Under the pieces are notes generated by a model. That model made no database searches. It was not told the origin of the DNA and saw only the letters and a program-made list of their open reading frames with translations. The translations under genes were made by a program, and so were the position numbers. From Butyrivibrio sp. NC2007 (GTDB lineage: Bacteria; Bacillota; Clostridia; Lachnospirales; Lachnospiraceae), in NCBI RefSeq assembly GCF_000421405.1, contig NZ_ATWY01000009.1, forward strand, positions 1-64,000: 64,000 nt of DNA. The letters are read 5' to 3'. Of the stretch, positions 1-8,649 are shown piece by piece (the first letter of the stretch is position 1; every line of letters starts with the position of its first letter).

Positions 1-136
1 GGTACAAGGGAAGCCCTAAGCTGTTACATATAAGTGCTCCGCCGCTGTTAATTAGAATACACACTATTATCAGGGCCAGCATGGTAATAAACTTTTCAAA
101 CCCTGACCTTGTTTCCTGTTTTCTGATGATATCCAA
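1..136 (-). CDS. membrane protein, N-terminal part (runs off window start)
   Basis: An open frame enters from the left edge and reads leftward from a TTG codon at 136. A strong GGGGAGGA ribosome binding site (about 142-149) lies five to six bases before the TTG. The 45 visible residues are a short basic head (DIIRKQETRSGFEKF) and one hydrophobic helix that continues into GGALICNSLGLPLY. A helix ending in a small-residue patch and GLPLYLD-like sequence is common at the start of multi-pass sensor or ECF-like membrane domains in Lachnospiraceae, but that is an inference from style. No in-frame stop is seen to the window edge, so the product cannot be named. Confidence 0.6.
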   Translation of the reverse strand, partial: MDIIRKQETRSGFEKFITMLALIIVCILINSGGALICNSLGLPLY

Positions 137-360
137 AGTGTTCCTCCCCTGACCTGCTGCGCAAAACCGGTCACCTCTGATTATAGCAAATTTGGCGTTT
201 TTTTTCTATGGTGCCGGAAAAGGTCAGGCATCCCTCAAACAGCCAATATTTATACATTTTTTATATTAAATGCGCTATAATTTTAGTACGGCACAGCGAT
301 TACTTTTTGATGAATAATTGACTTGCTTAATTTTTCGTTTATTCAACAGGAGCATGAACA
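137..360. other. intergenic, divergent upstream region
   Basis: AT-rich spacer between the leftward membrane gene and the rightward L,D-transpeptidase gene. It contains a TATAAT hexamer at 276-281 suited to rightward transcription, without a convincing -35, and the ribosome binding site AGGAG at 349-353 for the next gene. I see no repeat or RNA structure here. Confidence 0.4.
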
Positions 361-978
361 ATGAAGAAAAGACTCTTTTGCATGGCTCTGAGCTGTATAT
401 TGGCGGCGATTGCGATCATTCTTTTCCCGATGCAGGCTATGGCAAGCGGGTTTGATCCCGTCTACTACGCCGAGAGATACCCGGATGTGGCAGCAGCTGT
501 AGGAACAAGCCAGCCGGCTCTGATAAATCATTATCTGACCTTCGGGATCGGTGAAGGGAGATTTCAGAACGCTGCGGAGGAAGCAGCCGGAACCCCGCTT
601 AACACTTATATTGACGTCAACCTCACAACCCAGCATGTAATCTACATTCTGGATGGCGCACCTGTCTGGGAAAGCGACTGTGTATCAGGCGATGTCAGCA
701 AACAAAGAAGCACTCCCACCGGAGTTTTCGCAGTGTATGGCCACGTCGCCGGAACCTATCTGACCGGTCCTACCTGGCACAACTGGGTTGACTACTGGAT
801 GCCGTTTTCAAGAGGCGGCTGTGGACTGCATGACGCCACCTGGAGGAGGAAGTTCGGTGGAAACATTTACAAGACAAACGGCTCACACGGATGCGTAAAC
901 CTGCCACACGACAAGGCAGAGGAGCTCTTTAATATAGTCACTGTCGGAACTGTCGTAATAGTTCATAAAGATGAATGA
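361..978 (+). CDS. secreted L,D-transpeptidase (YkuD fold)
   Basis: A 205-residue exported protein. Residues 1-29 form a signal peptide (MKKR, hydrophobic core, cut near AMASG). Residues 31-68 hold a FDPVYYAERYPDV...GIGEGR module seen in many Lachnospiraceae surface proteins. Residues about 81-203 are the YkuD catalytic domain, with the HGC active site at H176-G177-C178 inside SHGCVNLP. The family cleaves peptidoglycan tetrapeptide stems and makes 3-3 crosslinks or attaches proteins, working outside the membrane. The start is supported by AGGAG eight bases upstream. The TGA stop at 976-978 is also the first three bases of a palindromic repeat. The gene appears monocistronic. Confidence 0.9.
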   Translation: MKKRLFCMALSCILAAIAIILFPMQAMASGFDPVYYAERYPDVAAAVGTSQPALINHYLTFGIGEGRFQNAAEEAAGTPLNTYIDVNLTTQHVIYILDGAPVWESDCVSGDVSKQRSTPTGVFAVYGHVAGTYLTGPTWHNWVDYWMPFSRGGCGLHDATWRRKFGGNIYKTNGSHGCVNLPHDKAEELFNIVTVGTVVIVHKDE

Positions 979-1074
979 GTCAAAGTGAAACGTCCCCGTT
1001 GTCTCATAATGAGACACCGGGGACGTTTCACTTTGACTCATTTTGAGACACCGGGGACGTTTCACTTTGACTCA
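976..1074. repeat. family-1 palindromic repeat, three arms (GTCCCC core)
   Basis: The unit TGAGTCAAAGTGAAACGTCC runs from 976. Its reverse complement ends at 1040, with a nested GTCTCATAATGAGAC loop, and a third arm follows to 1074. The RNA would fold into a long hairpin, so it probably terminates or stabilises the upstream transcript. The element begins exactly at the stop codon of the L,D-transpeptidase gene. Confidence 0.85.
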
Positions 1075-1135
1075 TTTCATTAAAATATATCAAGAAAAGT
1101 GATTAATTTCACCATGATGTAATTGTACATAATTG

Positions 1136-1144
1136 TGCTATGAT
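1136..1144 (+). promoter_or_regulatory. possible extended -10 promoter of the leuA fusion gene
   Basis: TGCTATGAT matches the extended -10 form TGnTATAAT. The position 17 bases upstream (GATGTA) is a poor -35, as extended -10 promoters allow. The implied leader to the ATG at 1280 is about 130 nt and AT-rich. It lacks the T-box AGGGTGG signature and any obvious leucine-rich leader peptide, so control by the fused DNA-binding domain is possible but unproven. Confidence 0.35.
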
Positions 1145-1279
1145 AATATCCATCAGCTAAATTGATTAAAATTTACACTTTTAACATAATATATATCAAA
1201 TTTAACCCGATATATTTAATGTTGCAGGTGAAAATAAATCAAGATTTAGCAAATGAATGACAGAAAGAGGAGCACAGTT

Positions 1280-3274
1280 ATGAAGAATGTTGAGAAGTAC
1301 CAGCGTCAGTATTTTATGCCACCCAAGCCTACTTTTGACTGGGTTAAGAAGGACTATCTGGATCACCCACCCATTTGGTGCAGCGTAGATCTTCGCGATG
1401 GCAACCAGGCCCTTATAGAGCCCATGAGCCTTGATGAGAAGCTTGAGTTCTTTACCATGCTGGTCAACCTTGGTTTCAAAGAGATTGAGATCGGCTTCCC
1501 GGCAGCTTCAGAGACTGAGTTTGAGTTTGCAAGAACTCTTATAGAGAAGAACATGATCCCTGACGATGTTACGGTTCAGGTTCTCACCCAGGCAAGAGAG
1601 CACATTATCAAAAGAACTTTTGAAGCCGTTAAGGGTGCTCCAAAAGCCATCATCCATCTTTACAATTCAACATCCGTAGCTCAGCGTGAGCAGGTGTTCA
1701 AAAAGAGTAAGGAAGAAGTTAAGAAGATCGCTGTTGAGGGAGCTAAACTCCTTGATAAGCTGGCAAAGGAAACCAACGGCAATTTTTCTTTTGAATACTC
1801 ACCTGAGAGCTTCCCGGGCACAGAAGTAGACTATGCGGTTGAAGTCTGCAACGCTGTCCTTGATGTTTGGAAGCCGACCAAGAAGAACAAAGTTATCATC
1901 AACATCCCTACAACCGTTGAGATCGCAATGCCTCACGTATTTGCAACTCAGGTTGAATACATAAGCAAGAACTTAAAGCACCGCGAGGCAGTAACACTCT
2001 CTCTTCACCCTCACAATGACAGAGGATCGGGCGTGAGCGATGCAGAGCTTGGATGCCTTGCAGGAGCTGACAGAATCGAGGGTACACTCTTTGGAAACGG
2101 CGAGAGAACAGGAAATGTTGATATCGTTACACTTGCCATCAACATGTACTCACACGGTGTAGATCCGGGACTTGATTTCTCACATATCATGGAAGTGGGC
2201 GAGACCTACGAGAGACTTACAAGAATGCGCATCTACGAAAGACAGCCCTATGCAGGACAGTTGGTATTTACCGCTTTCTCAGGCTCACATCAGGATGCTA
2301 TTTCAAAGGGCTTCTCCTGGCATGATCAGAAGAAGGACAAGGGAATCTGGTCAGTACCTTATCTTCCCGTTGACCCCAAGGACCTTGGAAGAGAGTACGA
2401 CGGAGACGTTATCAGGATCAACAGCCAGTCCGGAAAGGGCGGCGTAAGCTACATCCTCAAGACCAACTACGGTATGATGGTTCCAAAGGAAATGCAGGCA
2501 GACATCAGCTATACCATCAAGGATATCTCAGACAGAGAGCATGCTGAGCTTTCACCTGCAAGGATCTATCAGATATTTGAGGATAAGTACGTACACAACG
2601 ACAATGTATTCAGGATTCCTGAAGTACACTTTAAGCAGATAGACGGTATTCTTGCTGAGGTTACAATATCTCACGCAGACAAGGATCACATCGTAGAGGC
2701 TAACGGAAATGGACGTCTCGATGCTGTAAGTAATGCCATCAAGCAGTACTTCAACATCAGCTACGAACTCTCAACCTACGAAGAGCACGCTCTTTCAAGA
2801 GGTTCTTCCTCAAAGGCCTGCTCCTACGTTGGAATTACCTACAACGGCCAGAAGTATTGGGGTGTAGGAATTGATGAGGATATCATCAAGTCATCAATCG
2901 GAGCTTTGGTAATCGCAGTAAACCAGATTGATGCAGTAAGAAGCATCAAGAACAGCAAGGACGAGAGGATCAACTCCATCATCAATTACATTCAGGAGAA
3001 CTACCTGACAGTAACTCTGGATGATCTCTCAAGCCAGTTCTATCTTTCAAAGCCATACCTCTCCAAGTACATCAAGGAGAAGTCAGGTATGACCTTTGGA
3101 GAGAACGTAAAGAGAATAAGACTCAACAAGGCCAGCACACTCCTTAGGAACGGAAACATGAAGGTTGAGAAGGTTGCTGAGGCAGCAGGCTATCAGAACG
3201 TTGAGCATTTCAACAGGCTCTTTAAGAAAAAATACGGAATGACTCCTGTACAGTACAGAAGTAGCAGCAGATAA
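1280..3274 (+). CDS. leuA: 2-isopropylmalate synthase fused to C-terminal AraC-type HTH domain
   Basis: A 664-residue protein. The first ~555 residues are a full type-2 LeuA: the DRE-TIM metallolyase barrel with [10 protein letters not shown] and the metal-binding [10 protein letters not shown] motif, followed by the linker and LeuA regulatory domain. It condenses acetyl-CoA with 2-oxoisovalerate, the first step of leucine synthesis. Residues about 559-664 are an AraC/XylS DNA-binding domain: [17 protein letters not shown], the first HTH around [16 protein letters not shown], and the typical second-HTH ending [19 protein letters not shown] then MTPVQYR. The ATG at 1280 is preferred over 1253 because AGAGGAG lies eight bases before it. 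There is no stop or frameshift between the two parts. An enzyme that also binds DNA could sense leucine and control its own operon; that is inference. Confidence 0.93.
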   Translation: MKNVEKYQRQYFMPPKPTFDWVKKDYLDHPPIWCSVDLRDGNQALIEPMSLDEKLEFFTMLVNLGFKEIEIGFPAASETEFEFARTLIEKNMIPDDVTVQVLTQAREHIIKRTFEAVKGAPKAIIHLYNSTSVAQREQVFKKSKEEVKKIAVEGAKLLDKLAKETNGNFSFEYSPESFPGTEVDYAVEVCNAVLDVWKPTKKNKVIINIPTTVEIAMPHVFATQVEYISKNLKHREAVTLSLHPHNDRGSGVSDAELGCLAGADRIEGTLFGNGERTGNVDIVTLAINMYSHGVDPGLDFSHIMEVGETYERLTRMRIYERQPYAGQLVFTAFSGSHQDAISKGFSWHDQKKDKGIWSVPYLPVDPKDLGREYDGDVIRINSQSGKGGVSYILKTNYGMMVPKEMQADISYTIKDISDREHAELSPARIYQIFEDKYVHNDNVFRIPEVHFKQIDGILAEVTISHADKDHIVEANGNGRLDAVSNAIKQYFNISYELSTYEEHALSRGSSSKACSYVGITYNGQKYWGVGIDEDIIKSSIGALVIAVNQIDAVRSIKNSKDERINSIINYIQENYLTVTLDDLSSQFYLSKPYLSKYIKEKSGMTFGENVKRIRLNKASTLLRNGNMKVEKVAEAAGYQNVEHFNRLFKKKYGMTPVQYRSSSR

Positions 3275-3293
3275 AATTAAAGGTATAAATGAG

Positions 3294-3340
3294 CAGAGAC
3301 AGCGGGATTTTATCGTTCCCTACTGTCTCTGTTTTATTTT
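3294..3340 (+). terminator. intrinsic terminator after leuA fusion
   Basis: The stem CAGAGACAG (3294-3302) pairs with CTGTCTCTG (3323-3331) and is extended inward by GGGA/TCCC. GTTTTATTTTTATT follows. It sits 20 bases after the leuA stop and also faces the end of the converging regulator gene. Confidence 0.8.
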
Positions 3341-3555
3341 TATTCAAGGTTTTTGTCATATTCCAGGATATCTCCCGGCTGACAGTCCAGGGCTTCGCAG
3401 ATGGCCTCCAGGGTTGAAAAGCGCACGGCGCTTATCTTTCCGGTCTTTATCTTGGAGAGATTTACGTTGCTGACACCGACCTTTTCAGAGAGCTCGTTAA
3501 GGCTCATCTTGCGATCGGCCATCACACGGTCCAGTCTAAGTACTATTTTACCCAT
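3340..3555 (-). CDS. Xre/YozG-type HTH transcriptional regulator
   Basis: A 71-residue single-domain Cro/C1-type regulator. It has MSLNELSEKVGVSNVNLSKI as the helix-turn-helix, then KTGKISAVRFSTLEAICEAL and the CQPGDILEY ending typical of the small YozG-like family. The ATG at 3555 is chosen over the longer upstream frame because AAGGAGG lies seven bases before it and overlaps the stop of the preceding DUF2975 gene. This small HTH plus DUF2975 membrane-protein pairing is common in Firmicutes. The operon promoter at 4399-4427 is flanked by two matching dyads, so autorepression is likely but inferred. Confidence 0.88.
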   Translation of the reverse strand: MGKIVLRLDRVMADRKMSLNELSEKVGVSNVNLSKIKTGKISAVRFSTLEAICEALDCQPGDILEYDKNLE

Positions 3556-3565
3556 AAGCGCCTCC

Positions 3566-4276
3566 TTAAAGTGTCTCGTCAGACTCTGTCTGAAGAACTG
3601 CACCATACTTAAATACATATGCAAGTCCAAAGAGAAGCAGGATCACGATAACAGTTGGGATATCGATGTTAAAGCCAGTTCTGATGTTACTTGTGAATGC
3701 TGTAGCCATAAAGCTCTCAAATGCGCCGCCTAAAACGCACCAGGGAATCAGTACCCATGCACAGTTCTTCATGCCCTTTATGATACCTTCTTCGAAAGGT
3801 GAATTGCAGGTTTCCAGTGACTTGCAGAGCCTGCCTACGTAGAAGAAAAGAAGTGCGTTGATTGCCATAAATACTGCTGCCACGAAGCATATTGCTGCTA
3901 TTCTGCCACTTGTAATTGTTGCTCCGTCACCCTGGAGCTTAAAGGTAGCTATCTTGCCATCCTGATCAAAGGTCACATCTTCAAAAGAATAGTCGACTCC
4001 GTTGATTGATGTTGAACCCTGCGGAAGGTTGCCGGATTCAGCGTCCTTACTTGCTGATGTAAGTGAGCCAATCATCTTGGAATCCAGGTTAACGGTGAGT
4101 GTTGCTTCATCATTCATCTTGAATACGAAATCTTCCTTAGGAATTGTAAGGAACATTATTCCGCTTACTATCATTGCTACGCATCCGATCTCAAGAGCGA
4201 TCATAGCTATCTTGCTGAGGATCCTTCCTGCCTTACCGATACTGTTTATCTTGCTGATTGCATTTTCCTTGTTCAT
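3566..4276 (-). CDS. DUF2975 family membrane protein
   Basis: A 236-residue integral membrane protein. Hydrophobic segments lie near residues 20-45, about 128-150, 170-190 and 205-225. Between the first and second is an extracytoplasmic-looking beta-rich stretch (FVFKMNDEATLTVNLDSK and following). This layout with an adjacent YozG-type HTH gene matches the DUF2975 family, whose biochemical role is unknown. The start at 4276 has AGGAGG nine bases upstream. Its stop codon overlaps the ribosome binding site of the regulator gene, so the two are translationally coupled. The membrane protein may modulate the regulator, which is inference from pairing only. Confidence 0.8.
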   Translation of the reverse strand: MNKENAISKINSIGKAGRILSKIAMIALEIGCVAMIVSGIMFLTIPKEDFVFKMNDEATLTVNLDSKMIGSLTSASKDAESGNLPQGSTSINGVDYSFEDVTFDQDGKIATFKLQGDGATITSGRIAAICFVAAVFMAINALLFFYVGRLCKSLETCNSPFEEGIIKGMKNCAWVLIPWCVLGGAFESFMATAFTSNIRTGFNIDIPTVIVILLLFGLAYVFKYGAVLQTESDETL

Positions 4277-4376
4277 TTCATTTCCTCCTAATGTTGAGTT
4301 ATATACTGTAGTTTGTGGTTTGCTATTTGTTGTTCATTTTTTATTTCAGTCCCGGGGTTAACGAAAACATTTAATT

Positions 4377-4396
4377 TTTAATGTTTATCGTTAAAT
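4377..4396. promoter_or_regulatory. operator copy 1 (dyad)
   Basis: TTTAATGTTTATCGTTAAAT is an imperfect dyad lying just downstream of the -10 of the leftward promoter, over the probable transcription start. It differs from copy 2 at one base. Binding by the YozG-like regulator encoded in this operon is inferred. Confidence 0.7.
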
Positions 4397-4398
4397 GT

Positions 4399-4427
4399 AT
4401 AATACAATTCATTTTATTCTTTGTCAA
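4399..4427 (-). promoter_or_regulatory. sigma-A promoter of DUF2975/HTH operon
   Basis: On the minus strand TTGACA (4427-4422), a 17-base spacer and TATTAT (4404-4399) form a near-consensus vegetative promoter. It sits between two copies of the same 20-base dyad, the usual layout of tightly autorepressed operons. Confidence 0.8.
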
Positions 4428-4433
4428 CTATAT

Positions 4434-4453
4434 TTTAATGTTTATCATTAAAT
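4434..4453. promoter_or_regulatory. operator copy 2 (dyad)
   Basis: TTTAATGTTTATCATTAAAT lies six bases upstream of the -35 box. It matches copy 1 at 19 of 20 positions, and the two copies are 57 bases apart start to start. Confidence 0.7.
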
Positions 4454-4474
4454 TTTATATATTATACAAAAAAA

Positions 4475-4573
4475 TGGTCCCTCACCTCCGTCCCTAGGGA
4501 CCAAAAATGAGCCACTGACTCCGTCCCCAGGGACCAAAAATGAGCCCTTGACTCCGTCCCCAGGGCTCAAAAA
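4475..4573. repeat. family-2 palindromic repeat, three tandem copies
   Basis: Three copies of a dyad (TGGTCC..GGACC, then TGAGCC.. and TGAGCC..GGCTCA forms) share the core GACTCCGTCCCCAGGG and are separated by A-tracts. Located downstream of the leftward MoxR gene. Each copy could fold as a short hairpin with an A/T tract on either side. Confidence 0.85.
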
Positions 4574-4599
4574 AGAAAGCCTCAAAAGATGAGGCTTTC
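4569..4599 (-). terminator. intrinsic terminator overlapping the MoxR stop codon
   Basis: GAAAGCCTCA and TGAGGCTTTC form a 10-bp stem with a 5-base loop. A U-run follows on the minus strand. The last codons and the TGA stop of the MoxR gene lie within this stem, so the hairpin is partly coding. Confidence 0.8.
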
Positions 4600-6123
4600 T
4601 GCGATCTCCTTCAGTTCGGATTTCCGGTCTGAGAGGAGCAAAAGTTTATTGTATTCGTAATATGCATCGTTTCCGGTTTCCCTGACGAACTTGAGGCTGT
4701 GATAAGCGCTTGAGAGTTCTGTGAGGAAGATGACCATCTCCTGGCTGCCGGTCAGGGACTCCTTATCCCCGAAAGTCTCCTCCAGGAACCTGAAGCTGTT
4801 AGTGAGGTGATCTCCTGTCACCTTGATGTTCTCCTGGCGGACATTTTCTCTCTTGGTAAACCAGTTCTTTGAAAGCACAAAGGCGCTTGTAACCTCAGGG
4901 GTAGGTCCCATGTTGGAGGTGAGGTATGATACAAGGTCTTCCAGGGCGCTTATGGCCAGTGCCCTTATGCGCTCATCCTCGTGGCTGACCATTCCGGCTT
5001 CTCTGTCGTTATCAAGCTTGAGCTCCATGACTCCGATGCGGTCCTTATACCATCTGTTTGCGTTTGCCTTTTTGGACTCCTCATCCTCCGAGAAAGCGCC
5101 AAACTCCTTGATAGTATCAAACAAAATCTTCTGAACTGCCTGCTCCTTGCCATAACTCCTGAATTCCTCCATGAGTCTGTCTGTAAGAAGGCCTATGATA
5201 CTGAGTTTTTCGTCAAAAGAGCCTTTCCTGATGCTCTCTTTATCCTCAGGAAATCTTCCTTCCAGAATCTCCGGAATCTTGTAGAGCTCATTGTAGCGCT
5301 GATACAGTTCATAGTAAGTTGCAAAATCCCTTGCGATCTCTTTGTTCTGAAGATACTGGGCTGTGAGATTCTCATCAATCGGGATTCCAAGCTTCTCGCT
5401 GACCTTCATGGTCCTCGAAAGGTCTTCCCAGCCACGGGCGGTAACAAAGCTCCTTCCCTCAACATCTGTCTTTATGCTATAGAAATTGTCTTTCTTGATC
5501 TCGAGATAAGCCATGATGGCTCCGTGGACCGAAGCCTTGTAAGCATAGTCCTTCCAGGCATCGAAATCCTCTTCGATATTGATCTGCCTTACACGGTCCA
5601 AAGTAACTATATCGAAGTCCCTTACGGACTTATTGTACTGAGGCGGATTTCCGGCTGTCACGATAACAAAGCCGTCAGGAAGCCTGTGGCTTCCAAAGGT
5701 CTTATACTGCAGGAACTGGAGCATGGTGGGCGCAAGTGTCTCAGATACACAGTTTATCTCATCCAGGAAAAGAATTCCCTCCTGCACTCCACTCTTTTCA
5801 ATCTGCTCATACACAGCGCCTATTATCTCACTCATGGTGTACTCGGTAACGGAATACATCTTTCCTCCAAACTCCTTCTCGGAGATCATGGGAAGTCCGA
5901 TGGCACTCTGCCTGGTGTGATGGGTAATGGTGTAAGCCACGAGGTTCACCGAAAGCTCGTGGGCGATCTGCTCCATGATGGCAGTCTTACCGATTCCGGG
6001 AGGCCCCATCAAAAGGATAGGCCTTTGTCTCTCAACCGGTATCTCGTACTGCCCGGCTTCGTCCTTTTGAAGATAGACCCTGACTGCGTTTTTAACTTCT
6101 TCTTTTGCCTGATTTATGTTCAT
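4582..6123 (-). CDS. MoxR-family AAA+ ATPase
   Basis: A 513-residue AAA+ protein. Walker A GPPGIGKT is at residues 40-47 and Walker B GILFLDEIN near 115-123. The sensor-like ITLDRVRQI and the rest of the ATPase core end near residue 300. About 200 further residues are helical and unassigned. MoxR ATPases act as chaperones that load metal or cofactor into VWA-containing partners. The gene lies 43 bases after a VWA-domain gene in the same direction, the classic MoxR-VWA pairing. GGGAAAG precedes the ATG. Client and cofactor are not evident. Confidence 0.9.
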   Translation of the reverse strand: MNINQAKEEVKNAVRVYLQKDEAGQYEIPVERQRPILLMGPPGIGKTAIMEQIAHELSVNLVAYTITHHTRQSAIGLPMISEKEFGGKMYSVTEYTMSEIIGAVYEQIEKSGVQEGILFLDEINCVSETLAPTMLQFLQYKTFGSHRLPDGFVIVTAGNPPQYNKSVRDFDIVTLDRVRQINIEEDFDAWKDYAYKASVHGAIMAYLEIKKDNFYSIKTDVEGRSFVTARGWEDLSRTMKVSEKLGIPIDENLTAQYLQNKEIARDFATYYELYQRYNELYKIPEILEGRFPEDKESIRKGSFDEKLSIIGLLTDRLMEEFRSYGKEQAVQKILFDTIKEFGAFSEDEESKKANANRWYKDRIGVMELKLDNDREAGMVSHEDERIRALAISALEDLVSYLTSNMGPTPEVTSAFVLSKNWFTKRENVRQENIKVTGDHLTNSFRFLEETFGDKESLTGSQEMVIFLTELSSAYHSLKFVRETGNDAYYEYNKLLLLSDRKSELKEIAESLIF

Positions 6124-6166
6124 GTCTTTCCCTTCTTCTATCTGTCTTTTATGTCAAAAGATCTTT

Positions 6167-7588
6167 TCATACGTACAGTTTGTACGCCCAGTCCGGTACG
6201 TTTTCGTCCTCATAATCCGAATCTTCCACAAACACGAAAGCTGTATCGTACCCGGTCGGTGTCTCCGGAAATGTTCCGTAGCCATCGGTAAAATAGATGA
6301 GGCCCTTCAGATTTTCAAAGTCCCCTCTCTTCCTAAGCTCTTCAACCTTCTCGAACACAGGCCTGAAATCCGTTCCATAGCCGCCTTCAACATGTATGCC
6401 TTCGGAATATTTCTTCATATCATCGACAGAAGTTATATTCTCGATTCTCTGCACCTGATCGTCACATTCTATGATAACTATTTTTATCCTCTGAAAAAAG
6501 CTGTCTCCTGTCAGCAAAAGAGCTGCTGTCTCATTCAGAAACTGCTGGACTGTTGTCTCCTTGCAGGAAGCGGAGGTGTCTATGGCAATGACCAGCTCCT
6601 GTATCTTCTTGACCTCCCTGAACTCATTCTCCTCGATAAGAGGCATATTGCCATAGTGGTCAAGGCCAAAAGAGTACATTCCGTAATCGAAGCTGTCCAT
6701 GTCGATTCCGCCTTCCTCCCTCAGCACCTTAAAGCGCCGCAAAAACTCTCTGTAATCCGTGCGGGAGGTATTTTCAAACTTAAGTACCCAGTCTAGCTTT
6801 CCAAGCCTGTCACTTGCATTTTTCCCTATGGTCTCTATCTCAGTCTGGAGGCGCTTTGCTTCCTTATCCCAGTCCTTTTCTTTTCTCTCTATCTGCTTAA
6901 GGCGCCTTGGGTTTATGTACTTTTCTTTTTTAGGAGTATTATCCTGAGTATCATCGGGCTTACCCTCGGGCGAGTCCATATCGTCATCCAAAGGCGGTTT
7001 ATCTTTTTCCTGATCAGGCTCATCTTCCGGAAGGCGCAGCCAGAAACTATGGTCATCAAGCTTAAACTCCCGCTCTAATTTCTCATACTCCCTCTCTTCA
7101 AGCTCGTTGGCAGGATCAGAGAAGTACCGGTAGAGTTTTTGTACCGTCAGAACCTTAAGATCTTTTTCCAAAAGAGCATACCAGCGGTCGCGATAGTCTG
7201 ATGTCACCCGGTAGATGCACTGATAATCAAGGCTGTCCAAAATCGACTCCACAACGATGTCGGCACAGAGATCGTAGAGCCGCACATCCTCATAAGTTTT
7301 TGAGTAATACATATGTTTAAATATGCAATGAAGGAGCATGTGGACATAGGTCCTGTTGAGCTTGCCCGGCTCCTCCACAAAGAGCCTTAGCACGTAAGTC
7401 GGATTAAACCTGATGTTTACTGCATCCGTGCCAATACTTGTGGTGGAAAGATCCATCTCATAGCCAAGGCTTGATAGGCTTGATGCCATGAATCGCATAT
7501 CTATATAAAGTTCTGTTCTTGAGGCTCCGAGGACGCTTTTCCCTGTCTGTTCAAGGTTTTCCCGAAGACTTACATCTCTATCTGCCAT
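6167..7588 (-). CDS. VWA-like domain protein (DUF2201-type), MoxR partner
   Basis: A 473-residue protein. The N-terminal ~120 residues resemble the putative metallopeptidase half of DUF2201 proteins, with HMLLHCIFKH at residues 83-92. Note HxxxH without the glutamate expected of HExxH. The middle is charged and low complexity (residues ~175-235, rich in D, E, K, P). The C-terminal ~135 residues form a VWA-like domain with a MIDAS-type start, VIAIDTSASCKET, and the later GYGTDFRPVF and YFTDG segments. Its place upstream of the MoxR ATPase suggests they form a chaperone pair. No strong ribosome binding site is visible before the ATG. Confidence 0.8.
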   Translation of the reverse strand: MADRDVSLRENLEQTGKSVLGASRTELYIDMRFMASSLSSLGYEMDLSTTSIGTDAVNIRFNPTYVLRLFVEEPGKLNRTYVHMLLHCIFKHMYYSKTYEDVRLYDLCADIVVESILDSLDYQCIYRVTSDYRDRWYALLEKDLKVLTVQKLYRYFSDPANELEEREYEKLEREFKLDDHSFWLRLPEDEPDQEKDKPPLDDDMDSPEGKPDDTQDNTPKKEKYINPRRLKQIERKEKDWDKEAKRLQTEIETIGKNASDRLGKLDWVLKFENTSRTDYREFLRRFKVLREEGGIDMDSFDYGMYSFGLDHYGNMPLIEENEFREVKKIQELVIAIDTSASCKETTVQQFLNETAALLLTGDSFFQRIKIVIIECDDQVQRIENITSVDDMKKYSEGIHVEGGYGTDFRPVFEKVEELRKRGDFENLKGLIYFTDGYGTFPETPTGYDTAFVFVEDSDYEDENVPDWAYKLYV

Positions 7589-7689
7589 TTTTATACCGTT
7601 TTTTAAGACTTTTTGGTGTTATAATAAACTCCTATGCATTATAATACTATATATTCGATGAGAATTAATCAAAAGAAATGGGGATTATT

Positions 7690-8559
7690 ATGGGCTATAG
7701 TTTTGTTGTATTTGCAGATGGCTGTGCAAATCTTCCGCAGGAAATGCTTGAGGGGATCAAACTGATTCCTGATGAATACTTAATGGAGGATGTACCACAG
7801 GTTTATCTTGGAGATGTAGATCATTTTGATGGCAAGTCTTTTTATGATCAGCTTCGCGCCGGCAAGGTTGCAAAGACATCTCTTTTAAACACTCACCTTT
7901 TTGAGACACATTTTCGTCCCGAGCTCGAGCAGGGAAACGATATCATTTATGTTTCCATGAGCTCAGGTATCAGCGGAACCTACAACGCTGCCAAGATTGC
8001 AGCAGATGAACTTATGGAGGAGTTCCCGGGACGTTTTATCCATATCGTTGATTCACACGGCTGTGGTTTTGGAAATGGTCTGCTCGCTGTTAAGGCAGCT
8101 GCACTTGCCAAAGACGGAGTCGATGTAAAAGAGGCTGCAGCAATTGTGGATGATGCTGTACCTCACACCTGTCAGTACTTCACTGTCGATGATCTTAACT
8201 TCCTTAAGAGAACCGGCCGTGTAAGCGGTGTTGCAGCAAGTATCGGTACTGTTCTCAACATCAAGCCTATTCTCTACGGAGACAGCACAGGTCACATCGT
8301 AACCTGCGGCAAGGTAAGAGGAAGAAGCCAGGCAATCAGTGCTCTGGTCAAGAAATTCAAAGAAAAGGTAATGGATACACCGGATCAGCATATCTGCATT
8401 TCCCACGGCGACTGCCTTGATGATGCCAAGGCTCTTGAGAAGATGGTAAAAGAGATTGTTCCGAATGTTCCAATTACTATCGCAATGCATGAGCCATTCT
8501 CCGGTTCACATGTTGGTCCCGGAATGCTTGGACTGTTCTTCTACGGAAAAGAAAGATAA
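7690..8559 (+). CDS. DegV family fatty-acid-binding protein
   Basis: A 289-residue DegV/EDD-fold protein. It shows the ordered family landmarks: ADGCANLP near the start (replacing the usual DSxxDLP), KTSLLNTHLF for the TS phosphate-side loop, SMSSGISGTYNAA, HIVDSHGCGFGNG, the FLKRTGRVSG hairpin, and IKPIL..GHIVTCGKVRG. DegV proteins (FakB in some Firmicutes) carry a fatty acid and present it to a kinase. No FakA kinase is in this window. The ATG at 7690 is preferred, with GGGGA six bases upstream; an in-frame ATG at 7678 would add four residues. A 44-bp perfect inverted repeat follows the stop. Confidence 0.9.
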   Translation: MGYSFVVFADGCANLPQEMLEGIKLIPDEYLMEDVPQVYLGDVDHFDGKSFYDQLRAGKVAKTSLLNTHLFETHFRPELEQGNDIIYVSMSSGISGTYNAAKIAADELMEEFPGRFIHIVDSHGCGFGNGLLAVKAAALAKDGVDVKEAAAIVDDAVPHTCQYFTVDDLNFLKRTGRVSGVAASIGTVLNIKPILYGDSTGHIVTCGKVRGRSQAISALVKKFKEKVMDTPDQHICISHGDCLDDAKALEKMVKEIVPNVPITIAMHEPFSGSHVGPGMLGLFFYGKER

Positions 8560-8649
8560 AAAAAGTGAGTCAGTGGGGACGTTTCAGTTTGACTCATTTT
8601 GCGTGGCAAAATGAGTCAAACTGAAACGTCCCCACTGACTCACTTTTTT
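8559..8649. repeat. family-1 palindromic repeat: perfect 44-bp inverted repeat
   Basis: Arms 8559-8602 and 8606-8649 are exact reverse complements with a 3-base loop. The arm contains GTGAGTCAGTGGGGACGTTT and TGACTCATTTTGC, bounded by A6 and T6, so the structure can terminate transcription from both converging genes. The stop codon of the transporter gene (TAA, 8648-8650) overlaps its last bases. Confidence 0.92.

Noticed and set aside
1145..1279. T-box or leucine attenuator before the leuA fusion gene
   Set aside because: No AGGGTGG T-box sequence, no leucine-rich leader frame, and no terminator/antiterminator pair could be drawn.
4981..6291. 436-residue open frame opposite the MoxR gene
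   Set aside because: Antisense shadow of a strongly supported AAA+ gene. No ribosome binding site or recognisable domain.
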